Of a DNA stretch of 64,000 nucleotides, positions 17,126-26,140 are shown piece after piece. Numbering within the stretch: position 1 is the stretch's first letter; each line of letters begins with the position of its first letter. The stretch comes from Streptomyces sp. NBC_00704. GTDB lineage: Bacteria > Actinomycetota > Actinomycetes > Streptomycetales > Streptomycetaceae. The stretch is taken from NCBI RefSeq assembly GCF_036226605.1, contig NZ_CP109000.1, forward strand, positions 2,662,501-2,726,500, written 5' to 3'. The notes beneath the pieces are model-generated. The model had not been told where the DNA came from. It saw only the letters and a list, made by a program, of their open reading frames with translations, and made no database searches. A program made the translations under genes and the position numbers.

Positions 17126-19045
17126 TCACCCGGTCGCGGAGGGCTTGTAGTCCTCGCCCAGGACGACCGCCACGTCCGCGTTCCCGGAGACGGCGCCCTT
17201 CTTCACGGCCCCGGCGTCCAGGCCCAGGGTCTTGGCGACCTCGGTGGCGTTCTCCTTGTCGGCGGGGTCGGAGTACAGCACCTGAGAGGCGGCCTGGGTG
17301 CCGGACGGGGTGCCCGCGTCCAGGAAGGTGAAGCCGCCGTTGAGGAGCACCACGCGTGCGTCCTCGGTGTCGGCCTTGTCGCCGCCGGCGTTCTGGACGG
17401 ACACGCTGACGGCGGCGCCCTTGCCCGGGCTCTTCGCGGTGCCGCCGAGGACGTCCTTGACGACGCTCGCGCTGGCCGCCGCGCTCAGGGTGCCGTCGTT
17501 CTGGACGGGGAGCAGGGCGGTCTTGTAGTCGCCGCCCTTGGCGAGTTCGGCCAGCCGGGCGAGGAAGGCGCCGAGGTCCTTGTCCGTCAGGGAGGGATCG
17601 AGGATCTGGGCCAGCGTCTGGACGGTGACGGTCGCGCCCTGCGCGTCGGAGGACACCTTGCGCAGCACGCCCTGCATGACCTGGCCGAACCGCTGCAACT
17701 GGGCGTTCTGGGGCTCCCCCGGGGCGCGGTAGGTGGCGTAGGCGACGGCCATCTTGCCGCTGAGGGGCCGGTCTGCGCCCTTGGGGACGAGCGGAGCCTG
17801 GCCCTTCTTGGCGGCCGGGTCGGGCACGGCCGCGTCGGTGTCGATCTCGATGTTGCCGACGAGGTCGACGAGGTTCTGCAGATAGGGGGTGTCGAGCCGC
17901 CACGTGCCCTGGATGCTGGTGCCCAGCACCGTGTCCAGCGCCTCGCGCGTCCCGGCGGAGCCGTCGTCGTCGACGGACTTGGCGAGTGTGGTCGTGGCGC
18001 CGTCGTCGTTCGTGAGGACGAGGGAGTTGGGCAGCAGGACCGTGGTGGCCTGCTTGGTCGTGGCGTTGTCGACGAGCAGCACCGTGGAGGTGCCTCTGCC
18101 CCCGGTGTTGTGCAGGTGGACGACGACCACGTCACGCTTCTGCGCGCCGGCGGTGGCGGTCTTGGCGTCCGGGTCCGAGGACGACGACAGGCCGGGCAGC
18201 TTGCCGGCGAACCAGAGGTAGCCCACTCCGCCGACGGCGACCAGCGCCAGCACCACGGCGAGGGCCACGACGCGGCTGCGGGCACGGCGCTTGGCCTCCT
18301 CGCGGCGCTCGGTGCGGTTCTCGGTGAAGTTGAGCCAGTCGATGACGTCCTCGGAGTCGCCGCCCTGCTCCTCGACGAACGCGAACTGCTCGGTGCGGTA
18401 GTCCGGTTGGTCCCCCGAGGGGGCGTCGGCCCTTCCGTGCGCCCGGGCCGGGTCATCGGCTTCGCGACCGGCGTCGAAAGCCCCGGCTTCGGTTTCCCCT
18501 GCCTCCGGGATCTCCGTCGCGAAGGCGCCGGTGTCGAAGGACCCGGTCTCGGCGGGACCGGCCTGCTGGGGGATGTACGCGGTCTGTCCGGCGGTACGGG
18601 GCTGCTCGCTCCGGGGCTGCTGACCGCCGGCGGCGGTCTGGCCGTAGGGGTTGTACGGGGTTTGGGTGGCGGCGCCGTACGGGTCGTAGCCGACAGGGGC
18701 CTGCGGGCCCGTCTCGTAACCGGACGCGGCCGGCTGACGACCGGTCTCGTAGGAGCCGTAGGGGTCGTGGGCGGGCGTCTGCTGCGGTCCGCCCGCGGCG
18801 TACGGGTCGTAGCCGTACGGCTGTTGGCCCTGCTGCCCCTGTCCCGCGTACCCCTGCTGCTCCCCCTGCCGGCCCTGCGAGCCGGGGTAGCCCTGGTGGC
18901 CCTGCCGGCCGTCGTCGTAGGGCTGTTGCGGCATCTGCCGGGGCGGGACCTGCGGGATCGGGCGGTAGACGGGCTGTCCGTACTCGTCGTAGCCGACGAG
19001 TTCGTACTGGTCGTCCCCGTATCCCGCGTCGTATCGGTCGTTCAC
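17126..19045 (-). CDS. LytR-CpsA-Psr (LCP) family protein with LytR C-terminal domain
   Basis: 639 residues from the GTG at 19045 (GAGAGGGG upstream). The cytoplasmic N-terminal ~240 residues are Gln/Tyr/Gly/Pro-rich with repeats such as QGQQPYGYDPYAAGG. A membrane helix follows (VVALAVVLALVAVGGVGYLW), then a divergent LCP domain (VVVVHLHNTGGRG, TVLLPNSLVL) and a C-terminal LytR_C domain (VSVSVQNAGG, ARVVLLNGGFTFLDAG). LCP enzymes attach teichoic acids and other glycopolymers to peptidoglycan. The neighbourhood, near spore-wall-linked genes and two wall-polymer blocks, fits that. Several catalytic LCP arginines are not obvious, so activity is uncertain. It lies 16 bp after nadD. Confidence 0.85.
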   Translation of the reverse strand: MNDRYDAGYGDDQYELVGYDEYGQPVYRPIPQVPPRQMPQQPYDDGRQGHQGYPGSQGRQGEQQGYAGQGQQGQQPYGYDPYAAGGPQQTPAHDPYGSYETGRQPAASGYETGPQAPVGYDPYGAATQTPYNPYGQTAAGGQQPRSEQPRTAGQTAYIPQQAGPAETGSFDTGAFATEIPEAGETEAGAFDAGREADDPARAHGRADAPSGDQPDYRTEQFAFVEEQGGDSEDVIDWLNFTENRTERREEAKRRARSRVVALAVVLALVAVGGVGYLWFAGKLPGLSSSSDPDAKTATAGAQKRDVVVVHLHNTGGRGTSTVLLVDNATTKQATTVLLPNSLVLTNDDGATTTLAKSVDDDGSAGTREALDTVLGTSIQGTWRLDTPYLQNLVDLVGNIEIDTDAAVPDPAAKKGQAPLVPKGADRPLSGKMAVAYATYRAPGEPQNAQLQRFGQVMQGVLRKVSSDAQGATVTVQTLAQILDPSLTDKDLGAFLARLAELAKGGDYKTALLPVQNDGTLSAAASASVVKDVLGGTAKSPGKGAAVSVSVQNAGGDKADTEDARVVLLNGGFTFLDAGTPSGTQAASQVLYSDPADKENATEVAKTLGLDAGAVKKGAVSGNADVAVVLGEDYKPSATG

Positions 19046-19061
19046 CGGTACCCCTCTCGGC

Positions 19062-19688
19062 TCACTCGCCGCGGTACAGCTCGCGCTTGTCGATGTAGCG
19101 CACGACTCCGTCGGGCACCAGATACCAGACGGGGTCGCCCTTGGCGACTCTCGCACGGCAGTCCGTCGAGGAGATGGCGAGCGCGGGGACCTCGACGAGC
19201 GAGACGCCGCCCTCGGGCAGGCCGGGGTCCATGAGGTTGTGCCCGGGCCGGGTGACGCCGACGAAGTGCGCGAGGGCGAACAGTTCCTCGCTGTCCCGCC
19301 AGGTCAGGATCTGGCCCAGGGCGTCGGCGCCGGTGATGAAGAACAGGTCCGTGTCGGGGTTGAGGGCCCGCAGGTCGCGGAGGGTGTCCACGGTGTAGGT
19401 GGGGCCGCCGCGGTCGATGTCGATGCGGCTGACCGAGAACTGCGGGTTCTCGGCGGTCGCGATGACCGTCATCAGGTAGCGGTCCTCGGCCGGGGAGACA
19501 CTGCGGTGGCTCTTCTGCCACGGCTGTCCGGTCGGCACGAACACGACCTCGTCCAGGTGGAACTGCGCGGCGACCTCGCTGGCCGCCACGAGGTGTCCGT
19601 GGTGGATCGGATCGAACGTTCCGCCCATGACGCCGAGGCGGCGCTTGCCCGGGTTCCTCGGGCCGGTAGGCATGTCCTGCTCTCCCAT
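19062..19688 (-). CDS. nadD: Nicotinate-nucleotide adenylyltransferase
   Basis: About 208 residues; converts nicotinate mononucleotide plus ATP to deamido-NAD in NAD synthesis. The nucleotidyltransferase motif [20 protein letters not shown] lies near the N-terminus, and the second motif is [10 protein letters not shown] (ISSTxxR). The start is either the ATG at 19688 (MGEQDM) or 19673 (MPTGPRN); both are preceded by purine-rich sites. It lies directly upstream of the LCP gene and rsfS, the standard actinobacterial order. Confidence 0.96.
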   Translation of the reverse strand: MGEQDMPTGPRNPGKRRLGVMGGTFDPIHHGHLVAASEVAAQFHLDEVVFVPTGQPWQKSHRSVSPAEDRYLMTVIATAENPQFSVSRIDIDRGGPTYTVDTLRDLRALNPDTDLFFITGADALGQILTWRDSEELFALAHFVGVTRPGHNLMDPGLPEGGVSLVEVPALAISSTDCRARVAKGDPVWYLVPDGVVRYIDKRELYRGE

Positions 19689-19785
19689 GCGTGCAGACCC
19701 TACCGGCCCGGTTCCGGGGCCCCGGCCGGCGGCTGCCCGGAGCGTCCCGCTATGCCGGACTGCCCGTCGCTGAACACGCGTCGTC

Positions 19786-19950
19786 TCAGCGGTCGCGGTT
19801 GAAGCGGGTGGTGATCCACAGCAGGAGCAGCAGGATGAGGAACGCGCCGCCACCGGTGACCAGGGGGCTCAGGCTCTCGTGGTTGCCACCGTGCTCCTCG
19901 CCCTCGGCGGCGAGGGTGACCAACTGGGCAGCGGCGCTGTGAAGGCTCAT
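19786..19950 (-). CDS. Small single-helix membrane protein (54 aa)
   Basis: A 55-codon ORF starting [13 protein letters not shown] and ending TTRFNRDR. A His/Glu-rich stretch ([11 protein letters not shown]) precedes one membrane helix ([16 protein letters not shown]) with a short basic cytoplasmic end. Consistent codon use and the signal-anchor layout argue that it is coding; the function is unknown. It is one of two tiny membrane proteins between nadD and the M48 protease. Confidence 0.75.
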   Translation of the reverse strand: MSLHSAAAQLVTLAAEGEEHGGNHESLSPLVTGGGAFLILLLLLWITTRFNRDR

Positions 19951-20093
19951 CTTCGGCAGGACCTATCCGATGGAGGTCCCCCCGCTCGGCCGGGACCGAG
20001 AGTGGGGGAAGGCGGGAAAGACGTCGGCCCATGGTAAGCGTGAGGCTCGGCGGCGATCACGCCGACTCCGCCATTGGGAACCTTCGCGACGGC

Positions 20094-20255
20094 TCAGTCG
20101 TCTTTCCGCTTGTAGCCCCGCAGCAGAAACCACGCGGTGAACACACAGCCCAGAACCATCACGATCAGTACGACGCGGAGCAGATTCCCCGCCCCCTGCT
20201 GCTGGGCGGCGACGGCGGCCTGGCCGAGCCAGGCGGCTGCGGGGTGGTGCTCCAT
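20094..20255 (-). CDS. Small single-helix membrane protein (53 aa)
   Basis: A 54-codon ORF starting MEHHPAAAWLGQ, with AAGGAG about 10 nt upstream. It has one membrane helix (VVLIVMVLGCVFTAWFLL) and a basic end (RGYKRKDD). A much longer in-frame ORF reading on the same strand across the M48 gene is a shadow. The function is unknown. It is divergent from the M48 protease gene, 135 bp apart. Confidence 0.72.
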   Translation of the reverse strand: MEHHPAAAWLGQAAVAAQQQGAGNLLRVVLIVMVLGCVFTAWFLLRGYKRKDD

Positions 20256-20390
20256 GGCGCGGGACTCCTTAGGTGTGGTGCCCGTCCACGGTAACGCCGC
20301 CGGGGCCGGGTTCCGCTCCGGGGGCGCAAAGGGCCGCACAAGGGTCCGCAAAGGGTCAGGTAAGGCGATACAGACGCACTGGGGGAAGAC

Positions 20391-21566
20391 ATGTCGGACG
20401 AAGGCCACGAGCAGCACGGCGCCGGTCACGAGAAGGTGCCGAGCAGGCGGCGCAGGCGCTTCCCCGGAATCTCCTCGCGCGCGTACGAGCACCCCGCGGA
20501 CCGCTCCGCGCTGGTGGCGCTGCGCAAGCTCAGCGGCTTCGACACGGTGTTCAAGGCGCTCAGCGGACTGCTGCCGGAGCGCAGTCTGAGACTGCTGTTC
20601 CTGTCGGACTCGGTGCGGGTGTCCGACCAGCAGTTCACGCATCTCAACGACATGCTGCGGGACGCCTGCTACATCCTGGACCTGGAGAAGGTCCCGCCCA
20701 TGTACGTCAACCAGGATCCGCAGCCCAACGCGATGTGCATCGGCCTGGACGAGCCGATCATCGTCGTCACGACCGGTCTCGTCGAACTGCTGGACGAGGA
20801 GGAGATGCGCGCGGTCGTCGGGCACGAGGTGGGCCACGCCCTGTCCGGGCACGCCGTGTACCGCACGATCCTGCTGTTCCTGACGAACCTGGCCATCCGG
20901 GTCGCCTGGATCCCGCTGGGCAACCTCGCGATCATGGCGATCGTGACGGCGCTGCGCGAATGGTTCCGCAAGTCGGAGCTGTCCGCCGACCGCGCGGGTC
21001 TCCTCGTCGGCCAGGACCTGCAGGCGTCGATGCGCGGCCTCATGAAGATCGCCGGCGGCAACCACCTGCACGAGATGAACGTGGACGCGTTCCTTCAGCA
21101 GGCGGAGGAGTACGAGGCCGCCGGTGACCTGCGCGACTCGGTGCTGAAGATCCTCAACGTGCTGCCCCGCACCCACCCCTTCTCCACGGTGCGCGCGGCC
21201 GAGCTGAAGAAGTGGGCGGAGTCCCGCGACCACCAGCGGATCATGGACGGTCACTATCCGCGGCGCGGCGAGGACAAGGACACCTCGGTCACGGACTCGT
21301 TCCGGGAATCGGCCGCTCACTACGCGACCAGCGTGAAGAGTTCCAAGGATCCGCTGATGAAGCTGGTCAGCGACATAGCCGGCGGCGCGGGGGACCTGGG
21401 CGGCAGGGTGCGGCGCGGTTTCGGCGGCTTCACCGGCCCGGCTCCGTCGGACGACGCTTCGCCGCGCAACGGCTCGAAGGGCGGCGGCACCGACGGCGAG
21501 GACGGCACGGGCGGATCGGACAACACCGACGGACCCTCGCAGACGCCTCCGCGCGACGCGACCTGA
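20391..21566 (+). CDS. M48 family zinc metallopeptidase
   Basis: 391 residues. The zinc-binding HExxH is in VVGHEVGHALSGHA near residue 143, and the third ligand is expected in SELSADRAGLL (ExxxD). A hydrophobic segment follows the active site (ILLFLTNLAIRVAWIPLGN, then NLAIMAIVTAL), so it is membrane-associated like HtpX/Oma1 relatives. The C-terminal ~90 residues are Gly/Ser/Asp-rich and unstructured. The ATG at 20391 follows GGGGGAAG. Its location next to spore-wall-linked membrane proteins suggests envelope quality control, which is inference. Confidence 0.9.
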   Translation: MSDEGHEQHGAGHEKVPSRRRRRFPGISSRAYEHPADRSALVALRKLSGFDTVFKALSGLLPERSLRLLFLSDSVRVSDQQFTHLNDMLRDACYILDLEKVPPMYVNQDPQPNAMCIGLDEPIIVVTTGLVELLDEEEMRAVVGHEVGHALSGHAVYRTILLFLTNLAIRVAWIPLGNLAIMAIVTALREWFRKSELSADRAGLLVGQDLQASMRGLMKIAGGNHLHEMNVDAFLQQAEEYEAAGDLRDSVLKILNVLPRTHPFSTVRAAELKKWAESRDHQRIMDGHYPRRGEDKDTSVTDSFRESAAHYATSVKSSKDPLMKLVSDIAGGAGDLGGRVRRGFGGFTGPAPSDDASPRNGSKGGGTDGEDGTGGSDNTDGPSQTPPRDAT

Positions 21567-21604
21567 GGGCGGCCGCGCGGGCCTGACGGTGCCGGGTGGT
21601 CGCC

Positions 21605-21627
21605 GGGCGGTCGCCGGGCGACCGCCC
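21605..21627. terminator. Hairpin between convergent genes
   Basis: A perfect 10-bp stem GGGCGGTCGC/GCGACCGCCC with a 3-nt loop sits 38 nt after the M48 stop and about 88 nt from the stop of the convergent gene. It has no T-run; it is a likely bidirectional terminator. Confidence 0.55.
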
Positions 21628-21714
21628 TGCCGCGCGGCCCTGCCGCGCAGGCCCACCGCTACCCCCCGGCCCGGCACCGGACCGTCCCCGGGCAGGTCAC
21701 AGCCCCCGGACAGG

Positions 21715-22785
21715 TCACACCTTGGGCTGGGCGCTCGTCGCCAGCGCCCCGCACAGGGCTGTCGCGTCGTCGGTCGCGTAGGGGTCCGTGCCGGCCGGGC
21801 CGCCCGCCTTCGCGGTCTGGCCTGCGAGCAGGGGCCGCAGGTGGTTCGTGGAGTCCTCAGCGCAGGAGAGCGGGCCGGCCTGGACGTAGGACACGCTCAG
21901 CTGGACCTGGTGGGTGCGCAGGTCGACGCGGTCGAAGCGGAAGTGCAGCTCGCGTCGGACGGTGAAGAGGGAGGCCTCGGCGCCCGTCTGCGCGCCGGTG
22001 GGGCGCAGGGCGTACACGAAGGTGTGGTCGGCGGTCACCTCGAGGGTGGCGGAGTCGGTCTCGGCGGCGCGCAGGGTCCCCTGGACGCGGATCCTGGTGT
22101 CGGCCAGCTGCACCCGGGCGGGGTCGAAGCGGATCAGCCAGCCGGTCGGCGCGTGCCGTCCGTCGGCGGTCGGGCGGCTGAAGCTCTCGTCGAACTGGTC
22201 GAGCTGGTCGGCGTCCACCAGGGCGCGCACGGGCCGGACCTGCTGTCCGGTGAGCACCTCCGGGTAGAGAGAGGAGTGCACGAGGTAGTCCTTGGCCGTG
22301 GTCAGAGCGGTGACCACCTGGCTGTCGGAGAAGTGCGCGGTCCGCCGGGAGGCGGGCAGCGGGATGCCTTCGGCGCCGATGCGGAACTGCGCGGCGGGGC
22401 TGTGGGCGAACAGCGCCTCCGGGGTGGACGCCCCGGGCACGACGCCCTGCGGCGAGAGGGGGATGACCGTCATCCGCAAGGGCTCGACGGCCCGGCGCAG
22501 CGCCTGGTTCTGGTAGGGACTGCGCAGGCCCAGGTAGACGGCCGTGCCGAAGGCGACGGCGATCAGCAGGACGAGGATCAGCGCCTGCCGCGAGAGTCCC
22601 CGGCGCAGGGGCGGGCGGCGGCGGACGGCGGGGGCGTGGTCGCTCAGGCGTTCCTCTGCCGAGTACTCCTGGATACGGGCAGCGCGGACGAACGATTCGT
22701 CGAAGACGACGGATCGGTACTCGTCCTCTGCGTTTCCGGAAGTGCCGTCGGGTGTCCCCTCCGGCGGGTCTCCAGGCCCGGCCAT
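21715..22785 (-). CDS. SCO2583-like membrane protein
   Basis: 356 residues from the ATG at 22785 (an ATG 45 nt upstream is possible). A cytoplasmic N-terminus carries YRSVVFDESFVRAARIQEY and one membrane helix follows (ALILVLLIAVAFGTAVYLGL). The ~260-residue extracytoplasmic part has no domain I recognise, with YLVHSSLYPEVLTGQQVRPV and a Cys pair (LSCAED, ALCGAL) that may form a disulphide. The same SVVFDE(S/A)FV box occurs in the gene just upstream, so the two are related in part. From memory this matches the conserved Streptomyces SCO2583 family next to the spore-wall protein SCO2584; the assignment is by order and motif, not by alignment. Confidence 0.75.
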   Translation of the reverse strand: MAGPGDPPEGTPDGTSGNAEDEYRSVVFDESFVRAARIQEYSAEERLSDHAPAVRRRPPLRRGLSRQALILVLLIAVAFGTAVYLGLRSPYQNQALRRAVEPLRMTVIPLSPQGVVPGASTPEALFAHSPAAQFRIGAEGIPLPASRRTAHFSDSQVVTALTTAKDYLVHSSLYPEVLTGQQVRPVRALVDADQLDQFDESFSRPTADGRHAPTGWLIRFDPARVQLADTRIRVQGTLRAAETDSATLEVTADHTFVYALRPTGAQTGAEASLFTVRRELHFRFDRVDLRTHQVQLSVSYVQAGPLSCAEDSTNHLRPLLAGQTAKAGGPAGTDPYATDDATALCGALATSAQPKV

Positions 22786-22922
22786 ACTTTCAGAGTAGGT
22801 CGCGTGGAGCTCGGGTAAACGCCCCGCCATACCGCAACTTCTGACAGGTACTCACCAGCTTTACCGGCCCGCCCTCACCGCTCTGCGCAGCACCTTCGCA
22901 CAGCCCTGCGTCGCACACGTGT

Positions 22923-23477
22923 TCAGTGGGTGCGGGGAGCCGCGGAGACGGGTGGCCGGAAAGAGTCGGCGGAGGCGGAGGGGGGCGGCACACTCCCCTG
23001 TTCGAGGCCGGTCGTGGCGGGCGCCGGCACCTGGTCGCGGCTGTCCGAGGAGCCGCCCCGGTAGACCGCGGCGAAGGCCAGCGCGACCATGCCGATACCC
23101 ATCACGACGGCGAGCATCCAGGCCACCGCACGATGCCAGCGGATCTGCTTGCCGTACGCGCCGGGCATGCCGTAGCCGCGCTCCCAGGCTTCGGCGAGGT
23201 CGGCGTCGTCCGGGTCGTCGAGGTCGGGATCATGGCCGAAACCGCCGGTCCCGTAGGGGTCGTCATAGCGGTCGCCTCGGGCGCGGGCTCTGCGGGCCTC
23301 GGCCTCGGAGGCCCTGGCTCTGGCCTCGGCGGCGGCCAGGAGACGTTCGACGGCGGTCGGCTCGTGCACCACGGCCGCCTGTACGAAGGCCTCGTCGAAG
23401 ACCACGGAGGCGAACTCTTCGTCCGACACCCCGCGGTCGTGATCGTCGTCGGGCTCCCAGCCGTCAGGGAACGGCAT
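22923..23477 (-). CDS. SCO2584-like protein, probable spore wall biosynthesis factor
   Basis: 184 residues from the ATG at 23477 (GGAGGACGTGGGGGG upstream); an upstream TTG at 23525 is weaker. The order is: acidic N-terminus with FASVVFDEAFVQAAVVHEP, an Ala/Arg-rich helical stretch (AAEARARASEAEARRARARG), an Asp-rich segment, one membrane helix (AVAWMLAVVMGIGMVALAFA) and a short Ser/Pro-rich external tail. Work in S. coelicolor, as I recall it, links SCO2584 to the spore wall synthesising complex around MreB. It lies between proA and the SCO2583-like gene on the same strand. Confidence 0.7.
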   Translation of the reverse strand: MPFPDGWEPDDDHDRGVSDEEFASVVFDEAFVQAAVVHEPTAVERLLAAAEARARASEAEARRARARGDRYDDPYGTGGFGHDPDLDDPDDADLAEAWERGYGMPGAYGKQIRWHRAVAWMLAVVMGIGMVALAFAAVYRGGSSDSRDQVPAPATTGLEQGSVPPPSASADSFRPPVSAAPRTH

Positions 23478-23627
23478 ACCCCCCACGTCCTCCGGCACGG
23501 TTCCAGAGTAGACCTGGGGGGTCAATTTGGGCAGGCGGTAGGGAAATTCGTCCGCCGGATGAGACGCCTGTCACGGCCGCCGGCGACCGGGTCCGCCGGC
23601 CTCCGCAGGCGGACGCGGCGGCGCCGG

Positions 23628-24914
23628 TCAGCGCCGTACGTGCCCGTCGCCGGTGACGATGTACTTGGTGCTGGTCAGCTCCGGCAGGCCCATCGGGCCG
23701 CGGGCGTGCAGCTTCTGGGTGGAGATGCCGATCTCCGCGCCGAAGCCGAACTGACCGCCGTCGGTGAAGCGGGTGGAGGCGTTCACGGCCACGGTGGTGG
23801 AGTCCACCAACTGGGTGAATCGGCGGGCCGCCTGCTGCGAGGTGGTGACGATGGCCTCGGTGTGACCGGAGGTCCACAGCCGGATGTGCTCGACGGCCCG
23901 GTCCAGCGAGTCGACGACGGCGGCGGCGATGTCGTGGGAGAGGTACTCGGTCTCCCAGTCCTCGGGGGTGGCCTCCACGACCGTCGCCTTGGAGTCCTCG
24001 GCGTACGCCAGGACACGCTCGTCGGCGTGGACGGTCACGCCCGCCTCGGCGAGGGCGTCGAGGGCCCGCGGCAGGAACGCGGGGGCGATGTCCTGGTGCA
24101 CCAGGAGGGTCTCGGCGGCGTTGCAGACGCTGACCCGGTGCGCCTTGGAGTTGATCAGGATGTCGATCGCCATGTCGAGGTCGGCGTGGGCGTCGACGTA
24201 GACGTGGCAGTTGCCGGTGCCGGTCTCGATGACCGGGACGGTGGACTCCGTGACCACGGTCCGGATGAGCGACGCGCCGCCGCGCGGGATGAGGACGTCG
24301 ACCAGTCCGCGGGCGCGCATCAGCTCGCCGACGCTCTCGCGACCCTCGCCGGGCACCAGCTGGACGGCGTCGGCGGGCAGCCCGGCCCCGCCGACGGCGT
24401 CACGGACCACCCTGACCAGGGCGGTGTTCGACTCGTAGGCGGAGGACGAGCCGCGCAGCAGCACCGCGTTGCCCGACTTCAGGCAGAGGGCGGCGGCGTC
24501 CACCGTGACGTTCGGGCGGGCCTCGTAGATGATGCCGACGACCCCGAGCGGGACCCGGACCTGGCGCAGGTCGATGCCGTTGGGGAGGGTGGAGCCCCGG
24601 ACGACCTCGCCGACGGGGTCGGGCAGGGCGACGACGTCCCGGACGTCCGAGGCGATGGCCCGCACCCGCTCCGGGGTGAGGGTCAGCCGGTCGACGATGG
24701 CCTCGCTGGTGCCGGCCTCCCGAGCCCTGGCGATGTCCTTGGCGTTGGCCTCGACGATTTCGCTCGTGCGGACCTCCAGCGCGTCCGCGATGGCGAGCAG
24801 CGCGTCGTCCTTCACGGCGCGCGGCAGCGGCGCGAGGTCGGCGGCAGCCGCCTTGGCGCGGTAGGCGGCGCGGGTGACCGGGGACATGGAGTCGTACGGC
24901 GAGAGCGTGGTCAT
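23628..24914 (-). CDS. proA: Glutamate-5-semialdehyde dehydrogenase
   Basis: 428 residues from the ATG at 24914. Second step of proline synthesis: gamma-glutamyl phosphate plus NADPH to glutamate semialdehyde. Family signatures are [18 protein letters not shown], the catalytic Cys in [13 protein letters not shown], and [20 protein letters not shown] with GPMGL at the end. It is on the same strand as proB but separated from it by a small gene and about 500 bp of repeat-rich DNA, so it is likely transcribed separately. Confidence 0.97.
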   Translation of the reverse strand: MTTLSPYDSMSPVTRAAYRAKAAAADLAPLPRAVKDDALLAIADALEVRTSEIVEANAKDIARAREAGTSEAIVDRLTLTPERVRAIASDVRDVVALPDPVGEVVRGSTLPNGIDLRQVRVPLGVVGIIYEARPNVTVDAAALCLKSGNAVLLRGSSSAYESNTALVRVVRDAVGGAGLPADAVQLVPGEGRESVGELMRARGLVDVLIPRGGASLIRTVVTESTVPVIETGTGNCHVYVDAHADLDMAIDILINSKAHRVSVCNAAETLLVHQDIAPAFLPRALDALAEAGVTVHADERVLAYAEDSKATVVEATPEDWETEYLSHDIAAAVVDSLDRAVEHIRLWTSGHTEAIVTTSQQAARRFTQLVDSTTVAVNASTRFTDGGQFGFGAEIGISTQKLHARGPMGLPELTSTKYIVTGDGHVRR

Positions 24915-25428
24915 AAGGGAAGGGTAGTGCGCCGCACCGGCCGCCTCCCGGCTCGTTCCACACCCCGAGACATCCCGAGACATCCGGGGGCCCCAGAGAT
25001 ATCCGGGAGCCACCCGAGACGTCCAGACATCCGGGAGGCGCCCGAGACGTCCCGCGACACCCGAGGCCCCCAAGGCCCTCCCAGTCCGCCCGCCACCTGG
25101 CCCCCGGCCGGCCTTGGTCCCTTGGCGCTTGAGCCCATTGCGCCCCCGATGCACCTCCGGGGCGCCCCCGCCGGGGACGGGCCCGCCCGCGGACGTCGGA
25201 GCGCCACCCCGCGGAGGCCCGGAGACGGCGACCGGCGACCGGCGACCGGCGATGGATCGCAGGCCGCAGGCCGCAGGCCATGAGCCAGGGGCTCCCTACC
25301 TCGGGCTCCGGGCCGATTCCACGCGCTACGCGCTGCTCAGGCCACGAGCGCCGGGCGACGGAGGTCCGCGCGACCGGACACGCAGTCAGTAGGGCTTCAG
25401 TAGGGCTTCGGCAGGGGGCGGTAGGGGT
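24915..25428. repeat. Repeat-rich intergenic region upstream of proA
   Basis: I see no gene in these ~510 bp. At about 24957-25070 there are six or so degenerate copies of an 18-bp unit resembling CCGAGACATCCGGGAGGC. At 25224-25253 GGCGACC-type units (GGCGACCGGCGACC) repeat about three times, followed at about 25259-25279 by GCAGGCC three times. The proA promoter must lie here, but I cannot place it. Confidence 0.6.
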
Positions 25429-25959
25429 TCAGTACGGGTGGACCCCTACCGGGGTCGCCGGGGCCGGGCCGTAGCCCGCGGCGATGCGCTGGTGGTAGGT
25501 CTGGCGGTCGATGACCTCCAGGCCGACGATCTCCCACGGGGGCAGTCCGGCGGTCTGGCGGTGCTCGCCCCACAGGCGCAGGGCGACCGCGGCCGCGTCG
25601 TGCAGGTCGCGGGCCTCCTCCCAGTACCGGATCTCGGCGTGGTCGCCCGCGTATCTGCTGGTCAGGAGGAAGGGATGGTCGTGGGCGAGCTGTTCGAGAG
25701 CGCGCCGGACCTCCTTCAGCGGAGCCCGCTCACCGGAGACGCTGAGGGTCACGTGCCACAGCCGGGGGACGTCCACCGGGTGCCCGCCCTTCGGCTCGGT
25801 CCTCTCCCGGGCCCGGTATGTCTCGCCGGCGGCCACGCTGGTCAGGGCCCGCTCCTCGCCGGGCGCACGCGCCGGCGCACCCGCCGTGCGCGACGCCGTC
25901 CCGCCGGCCCCGCCGGTACTCCCACGGGCCGCTGCCACCCCAGGGCGCACTCGTCTCAC
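25429..25959 (-). CDS. Conserved actinobacterial hypothetical protein
   Basis: The C-terminal ~115 residues look like a compact conserved domain (PRLWHVTLSVSGE, HPFLLTSRYAGDHAEIRYWE, VGLEVIDRQTYHQRIAAGYG), which I recall as a conserved hypothetical next to proA in Streptomyces. GTG at 25959 has AAGGAGG 5 nt upstream and gives 176 residues with a low-complexity N-terminus; GTG at 25776 would give the conserved 115 residues only. No catalytic motif stands out. It is on the same strand between proB and proA. Confidence 0.65.
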   Translation of the reverse strand: MRRVRPGVAAARGSTGGAGGTASRTAGAPARAPGEERALTSVAAGETYRARERTEPKGGHPVDVPRLWHVTLSVSGERAPLKEVRRALEQLAHDHPFLLTSRYAGDHAEIRYWEEARDLHDAAAVALRLWGEHRQTAGLPPWEIVGLEVIDRQTYHQRIAAGYGPAPATPVGVHPY

Positions 25960-26140
25960 GACGGCCTCCTTCACGCAGCGCTCGTGCGGATCGTGTGCCG
26001 CGTTCGCCCACCGGACGCCCGCGGCCTGTCCCCGTGACGGACCCGTGGTCCGTCCCTGAGAACAAAGTTGAGCAGGCCGCACGGCTCCGTGGGGCGGTTT
26101 CACGGAACGTCCCCCACCGGTACGTTCCGTTCGAGCGGGT

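Noticed and set aside
25220..25280. CRISPR-like short repeats
   Set aside because: Units are 7 bp and directly adjacent without spacers; simple tandem repeats only.
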